Shown: piece by piece, positions 17,613 to 26,438 of the stretch
How the letters are laid out: the number at the start of each line of letters is the position of its first letter
Position numbering within the stretch: position 1 is the first letter of the stretch
Assembly: GCA_012974315.1 (NCBI GenBank)
Contig: JAAXQI010000033.1
Location: 1 to 34,186, forward strand
Origin: Desulfobacterales bacterium
GTDB lineage: Bacteria > Desulfobacterota > Desulfobulbia > Desulfobulbales > BM004
DNA length: 34,186 nucleotides
Direction: 5' to 3'
The notes under the pieces: model-generated
Database searches by the model: none
Told to the model about the DNA's origin: nothing
Seen by the model: only the letters and a program-made list of their open reading frames with translations
Made by a program: the position numbers and the translations under genes

Positions 17613-18605
17613 TCAGACAGTTCCACAAAGAATGGCGGAATCATTGGGCGCCTGAAAACTGACCCGGTGTATATCCCTGGCACCCGCCTGCCTCAACATA
17701 TCACGTACTTCCTTTGCTGAATAAGAGCGCCCATGATTACTCAAGAGCATATTCATTGAAAAAAGGGCCGGGAAAAGCGGGCCGTCCAGGGTATCATTCA
17801 GGAAAAAATCGTGGATGAGAATCAAGCCGCCCGGCTCCAGCGCTTTCACAGTTTTTTCAATAAGTACCTGGCATTCCTCGAACGAATTACTGTGGAGTAT
17901 CTGCGAAAGCCATGCCACGTCAAAAGGCCCTCCTAATGGATCTGCATTGAAGTCGCCGGCAACAAAAGCAATACGGTCTGCAACTCCAAATCCCTCAGTT
18001 GTCTTTTTGGCAAAAGGGGCAGTTGTTTCGCGGTCATAAATAGTTGCCTTCAACATTGGGTTCGCCAGGCAGAAATGTATGGCATGGGTGCCCGGTCCGC
18101 CGCCGAGATCAAGCAGATGACGCCTTCCCTCCAGGTCAATTGCTGCAGCTATTGTAGGTGCAATAGCCATGGCCAGGTTAAACATGCCCAACTGGAAACT
18201 TTCCCGTTCAATATCTTCACCGTGTGATCTTGTTTCCACAGGCGCCCCATGAAGAACAGCCTCATGCAGCTGGGCCCAACCATCTACTAAATGAAAATGG
18301 TGCATGATTATATAACCAATATAGCCCGGCGCCCCTTTTACCAAACATGAACGGCTGAAATCTGTGTTTCTATAACTATTGTTTTCATGCTCTAAAAGTC
18401 CCATTGCAGTTATCCCATTGAGGAGCATCGCCACGGAGCGCGGTTTTCCCCCGACACTGTCGCTGATATCTTCAACAGTCAGCTGTCCGTCACCAATCAC
18501 TGAAAAAATTTCCAGTTTTACCGCAGCATGGACTGTGCTTGACCTCCAGTAAGCGCTTGAAGTACCTAAAAGCTGCCCGATGTTCCATTCCTGTCCATTC
18601 TCCAT
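17613..18605 (-). CDS. SAM-dependent O-methyltransferase family 2 (acetylserotonin/O-demethylpuromycin type)
   Basis: Class I methyltransferase of the plant-type O-methyltransferase group. The open frame is longer, but the ATG at 18605 has an AGGAG ribosome binding site and begins the conserved part, giving 330 residues. An N-terminal dimerisation winged helix (AAVKLEIFSVIGDGQLTVEDIS) precedes the SAM-binding motif HLLDLGGGPGTHAIHF (about 170-185), the acidic loop after strand 2 (IYDRETT), and the post-motif LEPGGLILIHDFFLNDT. A histidine sits in the region where the catalytic base is expected (ILHSNS). Substrate unknown. No partner biosynthetic genes adjoin it. metK and ahcY in the same window would serve its methyl cycle only in the general sense. 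Confidence 0.9.
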   Translation of the reverse strand: MENGQEWNIGQLLGTSSAYWRSSTVHAAVKLEIFSVIGDGQLTVEDISDSVGGKPRSVAMLLNGITAMGLLEHENNSYRNTDFSRSCLVKGAPGYIGYIIMHHFHLVDGWAQLHEAVLHGAPVETRSHGEDIERESFQLGMFNLAMAIAPTIAAAIDLEGRRHLLDLGGGPGTHAIHFCLANPMLKATIYDRETTAPFAKKTTEGFGVADRIAFVAGDFNADPLGGPFDVAWLSQILHSNSFEECQVLIEKTVKALEPGGLILIHDFFLNDTLDGPLFPALFSMNMLLSNHGRSYSAKEVRDMLRQAGARDIHRVSFQAPNDSAILCGTV

Positions 18606-18772
18606 GGTTTTCTCCTGTGTCAAAACCTGCTTTGTTTTATAGCAAACCGGCGGTTTCTTTTTTTGCCTCAATAGGGCATAATACAAGATGTATAAGCCAT
18701 GACTCAAAAATATAGCCGCATACTGCTCATCACAGAACAAATATTCAATAAATATTGTATATGAAAGTCTGC

Positions 18773-18802
18773 TTGACTCGCTGCTTTACTGAAGTGTAAA
18801 CA
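18773..18802 (+). promoter_or_regulatory. Possible promoter of the gspAB/envelope cluster
   Basis: TTGACT (18773-18778) followed after 18 bases by TAAACA lies 100 bases before the small cysteine-motif gene in the 298-base divergent gap (18606-18903). The -10 match is weak. A distant inverted repeat GAGCAAC/GTTGCTC (18824-18830 and 18876-18882) is also in this gap. Nothing else is evident there. Confidence 0.3.
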
Positions 18803-18903
18803 TTGTAATACGTTAATGAATATGAGCAACCCCAAACGATTACATCAAAAGCTGAACACATATAAAAAAGCTTGAGTTGCTCTAAAATCTGCCAGGAAAT
18901 AGC

Positions 18904-19137
18904 GTGTTAGTTATCCGTTGTGCAGCCTGCAAAAATAAACTATGGAAGTATGACAAGATCGGCCCGGGAGAGGTTTTGCGCTGTCATAAGGCAAGAATTA
19001 CCAGAAAATATACCTTTACAGCCCGGGATCAAAAGATACAATGCAATTGCGGCAAAGATATTGGCATAGACAAAGGTTCATTTATCAAAATGATCAGTAA
19101 GGCCTTTACATACTCCGGCACGAAGAGAAGCAGTTAA
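18904..19137 (+). CDS. Small protein with zinc-ribbon-like cysteines
   Basis: A 77-residue basic protein with CAAC near the N-terminus (C6, C9), a middle cysteine in LRCHKARITR, and CNCGK at about 48-52. The spacing suggests a metal-binding zinc-ribbon-like fold. No signal peptide. It uses a GTG start supported by an AGGA motif six bases upstream; an in-frame stop lies seven codons before, so little choice remains. I believe similar short proteins exist in other Desulfobacterota, but I cannot assign a function. It is 38 bases before the GspA-like gene on the same strand. Confidence 0.7.
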   Translation: MLVIRCAACKNKLWKYDKIGPGEVLRCHKARITRKYTFTARDQKIQCNCGKDIGIDKGSFIKMISKAFTYSGTKRSS

Positions 19138-19175
19138 ACTACTCCAGGTTTGCACGTTATAAGCAAGACTCGCAT

Positions 19176-21137
19176 ATGTATAACAAGTTTTTTGGTTTCA
19201 AAGAAAAACCCTTTAGGCTGGTCCCCAATCCAGAGTATCTATTTCTGAGCAAGAGCCATGAAGAGGCGCTTGCCCATCTCACCTACGCCATTTCCCACGG
19301 CGACGGCTTTGTGGAGATTACCGGAGAAGTTGGAACCGGGAAGACTACTTTATGCAGAGTTTTTCTGGGGAGTCTTGATACGTCCATAGATGCTGCCTAT
19401 ATCTTCAATCCAAAACTCGATGCTCTGCAACTTCTTAAGGCCATCAATGATGAGTTCGGGATTGATTCAAAACCTGACAACACCAAGGATTTAATCGACA
19501 TACTCAATGGATTTTTAATAGAAAAAAAAGCTGCCGGCCAAAAAGTTATGGTCCTCATTGATGAGGCCCAGAACCTTTCCCTGGAGGTTCTGGAGCAGCT
19601 TCGCCTTCTTTCCAACCTCGAAACCACACAGGAAAAACTGCTGCAAATCATTTTAGTGGGCCAGCCTGAACTTGGTGACATGCTGTCATCCCACCAGTTA
19701 AGACAATTAGGGCAGCGCATTACCATCAACTGCCACCTGGACCCCCTGACCTTTCAAGAAGCCAAGGACTATATCAGGCATCGCATCTCCCTGGCTTCCC
19801 ACAGGGCAGGGCCTCCTTTCGATAAAGCCTCCTATCGGGCCATATATGAATACTCAAAGGGCATTCCACGACTGATTAATATTGCCTGCAACAGGGTCCT
19901 GCTGAATGCATTCAGCCGCAACAGCGTTAAGATAACGGGCTCAATTACCAATGAGGCCATAAAGGAGCTGACACGGGAAAAAGCAGAGAATTCTCATGGA
20001 TCGATCCAGGGAAGTATAGGCCTGATCACAACAGTATCAGCTTTTTGTATCACTCTTGCAATCGTAATGCTCTATCTCTATTATGGACATCCTTTTGTAA
20101 TTCCTTTCGCCAATAAAGCGATAGTTTCTTCCAGCGCCACCCAGGAAAACAACCAGGAAGCGATTCCAAAAAATAAAAAAGCTCCTGAACCTCCAGAGCC
20201 TGTTGCTCCCCTGACAGGAGAACCGACCATTCTTCAAAGTGAAACCATAATGCCCAGTTCATCCTCTGAAATTAGAGAGACTGGCATTAATAAAAATACA
20301 ATAGCTCCTGAGGATACAACTGATCAGGAAGGCCAGAGTGAAAAAGAACTGTCTCAACCTCGTGATCTGCCGGAAATAGATAGTACTGGCAAAACTATTG
20401 CAACAGAGCCTGATACTCAGGTTAAGCTGCCAACTGTTAACGAGGATGCCCTAAAATTTCTTAACTCTTTAAAAAGCCTTAACTCCCGTCACAGCCGTAA
20501 TATTTCCATGAAAGAAACCCTGAAACTCTGGTTTCCCGCAAAAAAAATATCCCGACTGAAAAGTAAGATTGAGTCTTCTGACCCGGTTTTCTTTCAGCAA
20601 GCTGCAAATTTTTTCGGCTTACAGGTTCAATCTGTTGCAACGGATTCAGATTTAGCCCTTATCCAAAACCTTAACCTCCCAGCCATTTTCACTTTCTATC
20701 TACCAGGCCACACATGGCCCAAATATCTTGCAGTGCCATATATGAACAAAGAAAAAATATACTTTATTGCAGAAGAGCATGACCAGTTAATCTCAGTTAA
20801 CAGGGATATTTTTCTGCAATACTGGTCAGGAGAGGCCTATATTCCATGGAAAAATTATAACAAATTAAAAGGTGTAATTACAGAACGCTCCGACGGAAAT
20901 GATATAAAATCTTTAAAAAAACTTTTACGGCAACTGGGCTATGACCACGTTTTGTTAACTGAAAGTTATGACAAGGAAACCATAAAAATCATTAAAGACA
21001 TTCAAGAAAAATATGGCTTACATGTTGACGGACAGGTTGGCCCATTTACTAAAATTGCCCTGTATAATGAAAGCCGCGAATTTATAAAACCTTCACTTGG
21101 CAAATTTGAAACAGCCAGAACGGAGAATGACAGTTGA
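19176..21137 (+). CDS. gspA: GspA/ExeA-like AAA ATPase with peptidoglycan-binding domain
   Basis: Inner-membrane ATPase of the ExeA/GspA type, which with GspB helps place secretin rings through the peptidoglycan. The 653 residues contain an AAA domain (Walker A GEVGTGKTT at about 50-58, Walker B VMVLIDEAQ at about 124-132, VGQPEL sensor region), a single membrane helix (about 282-303), a long acidic proline/glutamate-rich linker, a degenerate peptidase-C39-like region (LPAIFTFYLPGHTWPKYLAV) and a C-terminal peptidoglycan-binding domain (SLKKLLRQLGY to VDGQVGPFTKIAL). Its stop overlaps the next start in TTGA, so the pair is translationally coupled. No other type II secretion genes are in the window. 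Confidence 0.9.
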   Translation: MYNKFFGFKEKPFRLVPNPEYLFLSKSHEEALAHLTYAISHGDGFVEITGEVGTGKTTLCRVFLGSLDTSIDAAYIFNPKLDALQLLKAINDEFGIDSKPDNTKDLIDILNGFLIEKKAAGQKVMVLIDEAQNLSLEVLEQLRLLSNLETTQEKLLQIILVGQPELGDMLSSHQLRQLGQRITINCHLDPLTFQEAKDYIRHRISLASHRAGPPFDKASYRAIYEYSKGIPRLINIACNRVLLNAFSRNSVKITGSITNEAIKELTREKAENSHGSIQGSIGLITTVSAFCITLAIVMLYLYYGHPFVIPFANKAIVSSSATQENNQEAIPKNKKAPEPPEPVAPLTGEPTILQSETIMPSSSSEIRETGINKNTIAPEDTTDQEGQSEKELSQPRDLPEIDSTGKTIATEPDTQVKLPTVNEDALKFLNSLKSLNSRHSRNISMKETLKLWFPAKKISRLKSKIESSDPVFFQQAANFFGLQVQSVATDSDLALIQNLNLPAIFTFYLPGHTWPKYLAVPYMNKEKIYFIAEEHDQLISVNRDIFLQYWSGEAYIPWKNYNKLKGVITERSDGNDIKSLKKLLRQLGYDHVLLTESYDKETIKIIKDIQEKYGLHVDGQVGPFTKIALYNESREFIKPSLGKFETARTENDS

Positions 21138-21913
21138 GCTCAATACTTCGCGCCCTGAAAAAACTTGAGAATGAGCCAAGGCACCTGGGGGGATCCCAGC
21201 ATCTGGACAGCAAATTTGTGCCGTCAGCAGATATTGGCAAGCAACGTACAGTTTCCACTATCTTCATCATGGTGGTCGGAGGCAGTATTGTTTACGGTCT
21301 TGTCATCTTGGCAGGCTGGTGGCTCTTTTCTGAAAAATTCCAATCTCAGACTATCGTACCCCCAAAAATTTCCCAACTGGATTCCAGGCTGGACGAAAGT
21401 CCAACCCCATCACAAAATTTAAATAATGCACCGATTCGGGCAGTTGCAGAGGAAAAATCCAAAGAGACGCCGGAAACTCAGAAAACAGTTGAGCAGGTCA
21501 GGGAACCTGAACCGGCCAGTTTGGAAAAGCCGGACTCCCAGATAATCGGCCAAGAGAATGCTTTACCTGCTGAAGAACAAACACCTGAAAAAACTGTCCC
21601 GGTCCAGGAAATTTCAAACCTAAAAACAAATGAACAATTCACCCAGCCTGCTGAAAAAACTGTTGCCCCTTCAGGCAGCACCCCGGTAACCCCGGTAAAA
21701 ACAATAACGGTTGAAATTCCCAAACTCAACGATCCGGATATGAAGCTGCAGGCAATTACATGGTCGAGGGTTCCTCAAAAAAGGATCGCAGTAATAAATA
21801 GCCGAATTCTGCGAGAGGGGGAGATGGTTTCCGGCTATCTTATTAACACAATTAACCAGGATGACATTGTGCTAAGCCAGGAAGGGGCAAAATGGAAACT
21901 TTTGTTCCGTTAA
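21134..21913 (+). CDS. gspB: GspB-like general secretion protein
   Basis: Partner of GspA. The 259-residue protein has the family opening SSILRALKKLENE, one membrane helix (about 41-64), a long proline/glutamate/threonine-rich periplasmic linker and a C-terminal GspB-type domain (LQAITWSRVPQKRIAVINSRILREGEMVSGYLI to WKLLFR). In GspB proteins this domain is periplasmic and works with GspA in secretin assembly. The TTG start overlaps the gspA stop by four bases (TTGA), a typical coupled arrangement. The C-terminal part resembles PilP/GspC-like folds, so a role with a type IV pilus secretin is also possible. Confidence 0.85.
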   Translation: MSSILRALKKLENEPRHLGGSQHLDSKFVPSADIGKQRTVSTIFIMVVGGSIVYGLVILAGWWLFSEKFQSQTIVPPKISQLDSRLDESPTPSQNLNNAPIRAVAEEKSKETPETQKTVEQVREPEPASLEKPDSQIIGQENALPAEEQTPEKTVPVQEISNLKTNEQFTQPAEKTVAPSGSTPVTPVKTITVEIPKLNDPDMKLQAITWSRVPQKRIAVINSRILREGEMVSGYLINTINQDDIVLSQEGAKWKLLFR

Positions 21914-21941
21914 TGGGGTTTATGTGCAGAGGAGAAACATT

Positions 21942-23036
21942 ATGAAAAAACATTTTGTATTATTGTTTGTGTTTGTTTTCTGTCTCACCAGTCGCAATGT
22001 CGTTGGGGAAACAACGGAGAATTTCCCCCCGGCATCCATCCCAGCCCTTGTTTCAGCCGTCAGAATTGAGGGGCCTGTTAATTTTTGTGGCGAGCAGGTG
22101 CCACTTGATTCAATTGAAGTCCGCGAAAGACTTGAAAAAGAGTTGCTTCTCATTCTCTGGAACAGACCGCAGATCATTCTCTGGCTGAAACGCGCCACAC
22201 GCTATTTCCCCTTCATTGAGAGAACCCTTGCCCAACATAATATGCCCGATGATCTCAAATATATTGCTGTGGTAGAAAGCGCTCTGCTCCCCCATGCAGG
22301 TTCCTCCAAAAAAGCCATAGGTTACTGGCAGTTCATAAAATCCACAGGGCTCCATTATGGCCTTACCATTGACCCAAATATTGATGAACGCCGCAACTTT
22401 TTTGCCTCCACAAAGGCCGCAGTAAGCTATTTGAAAGAACTGCATGACCTTTTCGGCTCCTGGACTTTGGCTGCTGCCGCTTATAACGTTGGTGAAGACC
22501 GGGTTCGGGATGAAAAAACGAACCAGAAGGTTGATAATTATTACGATTTTTATCTCCCTTTAGAAACCCAGCGTTATATTTTTAAAATTGTGGCCGCCAA
22601 ACTTATATTTTCAAATCCGTCCCGCTATGGATTTAACCTCCAAGCCGATGATTATTATCCGCCAATATCTTTTGACCGTGTAAAACTTACCCTTCCAGGC
22701 AGAACACCTTTATTCCTTGTAGCTCAGGCCTCCGGAACACATTTCAAGCAGATCAAAGACCTCAACCCTGAAATACGGGGATATGATTTACAGAAGGGCA
22801 GCCACATCATAGCAGTACCAGAAGGCACAGGGAAAAAATTTCATTCACATTTTGCCGGTCTTACTGAAAAATGGAGACAGGAAAACAAAATGAATATATA
22901 CATTGTAAAAAAGGGCGATAGCCTTACTCGTATTGCTGAACGTTTTGACGTTACCCTGCCTGCCCTGACGACCTGGAATGATCTAAGCCAAAGCAGTTAC
23001 ATCCATCCAGGTGAAAAACTTGTTATCTACCAATAA
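21942..23036 (+). CDS. MltD-like membrane-bound lytic murein transglycosylase with LysM
   Basis: Cleaves peptidoglycan glycan strands in the periplasm. The track begins at a GTG (21924), but the ATG at 21942 has AGGAG seven bases upstream and starts a clear signal peptide (MKKHFVLLFVFVFCLTSRNVVG), giving 364 residues. The SLT domain holds the catalytic glutamate in KYIAVVESALLPHAGS, then the GYWQFIKSTGLHYGL motif and AAAAYNVGEDRV. Next come a degenerate LysM-like stretch (TPLFLVAQASGTHFKQIKDLN) and a canonical C-terminal LysM (YIVKKGDSLTRIAERF). No lipobox cysteine is evident. It follows gspB by 28 bases and may open the wall for the GspAB-guided complex. Confidence 0.9.
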   Translation: MKKHFVLLFVFVFCLTSRNVVGETTENFPPASIPALVSAVRIEGPVNFCGEQVPLDSIEVRERLEKELLLILWNRPQIILWLKRATRYFPFIERTLAQHNMPDDLKYIAVVESALLPHAGSSKKAIGYWQFIKSTGLHYGLTIDPNIDERRNFFASTKAAVSYLKELHDLFGSWTLAAAAYNVGEDRVRDEKTNQKVDNYYDFYLPLETQRYIFKIVAAKLIFSNPSRYGFNLQADDYYPPISFDRVKLTLPGRTPLFLVAQASGTHFKQIKDLNPEIRGYDLQKGSHIIAVPEGTGKKFHSHFAGLTEKWRQENKMNIYIVKKGDSLTRIAERFDVTLPALTTWNDLSQSSYIHPGEKLVIYQ

Positions 23037-23046
23037 TTAATCAATT

Positions 23047-23559
23047 ATGAAGAAAAAATTTATCTTTTCAGGCGCGAGCGTTCTACTTCTTGCAGCATTT
23101 TTCTTTTTTATGCCAAAAGGCGTCGAGAAAGGGCAATGTTTAGAAGGTGATTGTATAAACGGCCCCGGCACGCTAGTCTTCAAAGATGGTCGAAAGTATA
23201 CCGGCAGCTTTACCAATGGCAGTTATAATGGCCAAGGGGTTTTGCTCTTGCCTGATGACAGAAAATATGAAGGAGAATGGAAAAACGACCTGCCAAATGG
23301 GTTTGGCACCCAGACCAACCCTGATGGCACTAACTATACCGGCGAATGGAAAGATGGCAAATATGATGGGCAGGGGACACTGACTACTGCTGATGGCGGT
23401 TCATACATAGGCACCTGGGAAAATGACCTACCCCATGGAAAAGGAACGCTGACCAAGCCTGACGGCAAAATATTTACCGGAGCATTCAGAAAGGGCAAAG
23501 CAGTGGGAGAAGGAGAGCTGATCACTCCTGACGGCAAAGAGACAAAAGTTTCTTTATGA
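23047..23559 (+). CDS. MORN-repeat protein, membrane-anchored or secreted
   Basis: A 170-residue protein with an N-terminal hydrophobic segment (FIFSGASVLLLAAFFFFM) followed by five to six MORN repeats of about 23 residues, each with the Y.G.w..g..nG.G pattern (for example KYEGEWKNDLPNGFGT and NYTGEWKDGKYDGQGT). Two cysteines (CLEGDC) just after the membrane segment could form a disulfide. MORN repeats make elongated beta-hairpin scaffolds; the bacterial role is poorly defined. It starts 10 bases after the transglycosylase stop and is probably co-transcribed, which suggests an envelope function. No obvious ribosome binding site. Confidence 0.85.
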   Translation: MKKKFIFSGASVLLLAAFFFFMPKGVEKGQCLEGDCINGPGTLVFKDGRKYTGSFTNGSYNGQGVLLLPDDRKYEGEWKNDLPNGFGTQTNPDGTNYTGEWKDGKYDGQGTLTTADGGSYIGTWENDLPHGKGTLTKPDGKIFTGAFRKGKAVGEGELITPDGKETKVSL

Positions 23560-23638
23560 TCTGCAGGTATCATCTTCCTGAAAATTTGACTGTTTTAAAC
23601 GTTGAGATCGGCATAATAATCTTTTATGGTGATAGTTT

Positions 23639-24817
23639 ATGAGTAAACAGACGCTCAAAGTACGGACACCACAATTTCCGCTCTATTCTGAAGTCCGCCA
23701 TCTGCTGCAGGTATTTGAAGGTGTCTCCCAGTCATCTATCAAGGCAATGCTCAAATCTATTGAAGAGCAGACCGGCACTCCCAGACAACCCGTAGACTGG
23801 ACTAATCCCAAATCGTGGATCCAAAAAAGATTAGCCGGTGAATCTGCTTTGCTGGCCCAACGTATCTGGCAGGAAAGCAACAATGAAGTCAACCCACGCC
23901 ACATATACGGTTCATATCTTTTTATCAATAACAACGGATTGCTGAGCGATAATGTTTTCGGAGTTTACCAAACTACACCCCGCGGTCAGGCATTTCTTGC
24001 CAATGACCCAAAACTCCTTGCGGAAATTGATGACCAGGAAGGTCTCCCCCATCTCTTGAGAATTCTTGCCGGAAAAACCAGTGCCAGACGACGGGACCTC
24101 TTGCCTGAATGGAGTGATTTCCTGAGAGAACATTCCCATTTTGGAACCCAGGCCACCATCAGAGACACATTGCGCCGCAGACTGAATAATCTTGTTGAAA
24201 GGGGCTATGTTTCCAGAGAAGGGGTAACATATCTCATCACCAAAAAAGGTTTGGATTATGCCGAGCAGTTCTCCCAGGCCGATCTTGACCAGAAGAGAGA
24301 TATTATAAGGACAATAAAGAGCTTTAACCAGGAGCAGATGAACAAATTGAGCAGCCTGCTTGCCTTTATGCAGCAGAGAGATTTTGAGTTTCTCGTACTG
24401 GAACTGCTCGAATCAATGGGCTATGAAGATATAAAAATTACCAAAGAAGGCGGCAGCAAGGGTGTTGAAGTCACAGCTTCTATTCAGTTCGGCATCAGCA
24501 CTGTTTCTGAAGTCATACATGTCAAGCGCTATCAGACTTCTACAGGCAGGCCTGCCTTAGACCAGCTTCGGGAAGCTATTTCCCGCCATGAGTGTTTCCG
24601 CGGCACTTTAATTACCCTGGGCCGCTTTACCCGGGAATGCAAAGAAGCCGCACTTATTGCCGAAGGGCTGCAGATGAAACTCATTGACGGGAAACATCTC
24701 CTGATGCTGCTCAGTGAAAATAGTATTGGCGTCACCCGGCAGGCAGTTACCCTCTATCATATTGACGATGAATATTTTTCCTCATCAAAAGACACTTCTG
24801 CAGCGCCTGAAAACTGA
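23639..24817 (+). CDS. Mrr-like restriction endonuclease-family protein with altered active site
   Basis: A 392-residue cytoplasmic protein with an Mrr-type layout. Winged-helix regions occur in the N-terminal half (about 120-210), followed by a C-terminal PD-(D/E)XK-like domain starting at FEFLVLELLESMGYEDI (about 249). In canonical Mrr the core reads roughly GGxGGVD...QxKRY. Here it is GGSKGVEV (about 271-278) and IHVKRY (about 293-298), so glutamate replaces the metal-binding aspartate and histidine replaces the glutamine. It may be a DNA-binding but weakly or non-cleaving relative. No methyltransferase or specificity gene adjoins. It follows the MORN gene by 79 bases without an obvious shared function. 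Confidence 0.8.
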   Translation: MSKQTLKVRTPQFPLYSEVRHLLQVFEGVSQSSIKAMLKSIEEQTGTPRQPVDWTNPKSWIQKRLAGESALLAQRIWQESNNEVNPRHIYGSYLFINNNGLLSDNVFGVYQTTPRGQAFLANDPKLLAEIDDQEGLPHLLRILAGKTSARRRDLLPEWSDFLREHSHFGTQATIRDTLRRRLNNLVERGYVSREGVTYLITKKGLDYAEQFSQADLDQKRDIIRTIKSFNQEQMNKLSSLLAFMQQRDFEFLVLELLESMGYEDIKITKEGGSKGVEVTASIQFGISTVSEVIHVKRYQTSTGRPALDQLREAISRHECFRGTLITLGRFTRECKEAALIAEGLQMKLIDGKHLLMLLSENSIGVTRQAVTLYHIDDEYFSSSKDTSAAPEN

Positions 24818-24844
24818 CATCTGCCAATAAACTGTTGCTTGTAT

Positions 24845-25153
24845 TCAGAGTTTTTTAAGAACTTTTTCAAGCTCCAGGGGATTATCCACCTGATATATTC
24901 TCACTTTCCTGCTCCGTGGAAACTCATATTTAATTAATAATCTAAGGTGTCTGGGCAGCAACGACTTTTCAACAACCTGCTCTGCATCACGATAGCCGCG
25001 CTCCCGCACCAGGATTTTACCATCGTCGAGCAATAACACAGCGATAGAGCGATTGCGTTTATAGGAGAGCAACTCAATGGACTGGGGCGGGTGCAGTTTT
25101 TCAAGTTTCTGTAAAAGGTTGCTTAAAACGGAATCAATATTTACCAGGGCCAT
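24845..25153 (-). CDS. Hypothetical protein downstream of serA-like gene
   Basis: A 102-residue protein rich in Leu, Lys, Arg and Glu, with no signal peptide, membrane segment or cysteine motif. I do not recognise the family. The pattern of alternating strands and helices (SIAVLLLDDGKILVRERGY, then RHLRLLIKYEFPRSRKVRIY) suggests a small alpha/beta fold. It starts 29 bases after the serA-like gene on the same strand, so it is probably co-transcribed, and it converges with the Mrr-like gene 27 bases away. Codon usage and length make a real gene likely, but no clear ribosome binding site is visible. Confidence 0.65.
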   Translation of the reverse strand: MALVNIDSVLSNLLQKLEKLHPPQSIELLSYKRNRSIAVLLLDDGKILVRERGYRDAEQVVEKSLLPRHLRLLIKYEFPRSRKVRIYQVDNPLELEKVLKKL

Positions 25154-25182
25154 TGGCGTTTAAAGGCTCACAGATTCAGAAA

Positions 25183-26367
25183 CTAATTATGGCAGGACAT
25201 AATTCTGGTCCGAATTACATCCGGGTGCGCTTCGATTTGTGCGATGACATCGAGTGGTATAGGGGATTCAACATCAATAATATTATATCCAATGAAGCCG
25301 TTGCTTTCATTTAAATAACTCGCAATATTTATCCCGTTTGATCCAATGATATTGGAGGCAAAGCCAATCATGCCGGGGATGTCCCGGTTAATCATGATAA
25401 GTCTGGCATGGCAGCTTCCGGAAGGAATCGATTCAACGGTAGGGAAGTTAACTGAGCGGCTTATGGTGCCATATTCCAGGTAGTCTTTTATTTCTGAGAC
25501 CGCCAGGCAGGCACAGTTTTCCTCACTTTCCTCTGTACTGGCACCAAGATGAGGCGATGTCAGCACCCTTGGATGGGCCAGGTTCAAATGGTTGGGAAAA
25601 TCCGTGATATAACCATCCAGCTTTCCTGCATCAAGGGCAGCAAGAACTGCCGCATCTTCCACAATCTCTCCTCTGGAAAAATTAATCAGTGTAGCTCCTG
25701 GCTGCATCTGGGCTATGAACTCACGGTTTACCAAGCCATGGGTCTTTTTGTTGAGTGGCACATGTATGGAAACAATTTCAGCTTGCTGCAGCACTGAACC
25801 AAGATTTCTGGAGAGTTTAACGTCATAGGATAAGGTATGGATATTTTCAAGAGCTGGAGACGGGTCAAAAGCAACCACCTGCATCTGCCTCTGCACCCCA
25901 CCATTTGCAACCATCGCCCCTATTTTCCCCACTCCAACAACACCCAGATTCTTGCCTGCCAGCTCCACGCCCCTAAAGGTTGCTTTACGGGACTCTACAG
26001 CCTGGCTAATTGCTGCGTCATCCAAGCCTGCAAGTTCCTTACAGAATTCTACCCCCTGGTGTATATGGCGCATTTCAACACCCAGCATCGCAAACAACAA
26101 TTCTGCTACGGCATTGGCATTAGCACCCGGAGTGTTAAAAATACAGATTCCCTGCTTTGTAGCTTTATCCACAGTAATATTATTTACTCCGGCCCCGGCT
26201 CTTGCCACTGCCAAAAGCTCAGGATAGTCATCTATGTCAAGCTGATCACTGCGTACCACAATACCATGGGGATTGGCTACATCCGGGCCAACCTGATAAT
26301 TAGGCCCGAAGAGTGCCAGTCCTTCCGGGGCTATACGATTAATGGTTTTAATACGGTAGAGTTCCAT
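25183..26367 (-). CDS. serA: D-3-phosphoglycerate dehydrogenase, short ACT-domain type
   Basis: First step of serine synthesis: oxidises 3-phosphoglycerate with NAD. The 394 residues contain the Rossmann motif GVVGVGKIG (about 142-150), the catalytic arginine in INFSRGEIV (R232), the catalytic histidine in SPHLGASTEESE (H273) and a C-terminal ACT domain (about 322-390), where serine feedback inhibition usually acts. At the position of the usual catalytic glutamate segment (DVFEEEP in long forms) the protein reads TDFPNH, a variant I recall from other short phosphoglycerate dehydrogenases. A related 2-hydroxyacid dehydrogenase role cannot be excluded. Confidence 0.9.
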   Translation of the reverse strand: MELYRIKTINRIAPEGLALFGPNYQVGPDVANPHGIVVRSDQLDIDDYPELLAVARAGAGVNNITVDKATKQGICIFNTPGANANAVAELLFAMLGVEMRHIHQGVEFCKELAGLDDAAISQAVESRKATFRGVELAGKNLGVVGVGKIGAMVANGGVQRQMQVVAFDPSPALENIHTLSYDVKLSRNLGSVLQQAEIVSIHVPLNKKTHGLVNREFIAQMQPGATLINFSRGEIVEDAAVLAALDAGKLDGYITDFPNHLNLAHPRVLTSPHLGASTEESEENCACLAVSEIKDYLEYGTISRSVNFPTVESIPSGSCHARLIMINRDIPGMIGFASNIIGSNGINIASYLNESNGFIGYNIIDVESPIPLDVIAQIEAHPDVIRTRIMSCHN

Positions 26368-26438
26368 ACTTATTGGGATTACCTGGATTAGAGCCTGTTG
26401 TCAAGTGCTACCAGCAAAAAGAGCGCTTCCTTGTAATT

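Noticed and set aside
18824-18882. GAGCAAC/GTTGCTC inverted repeat before the small cysteine-motif gene
   Set aside because: The 45-base loop makes it an unlikely hairpin; mentioned only within the promoter entry.
26368-26405. TTGACA upstream of the serA-like gene as a promoter
   Set aside because: At 17 bases spacing the -10 would be TAATCC, a poor match, and transcription would begin almost at the ATG; not convincing.
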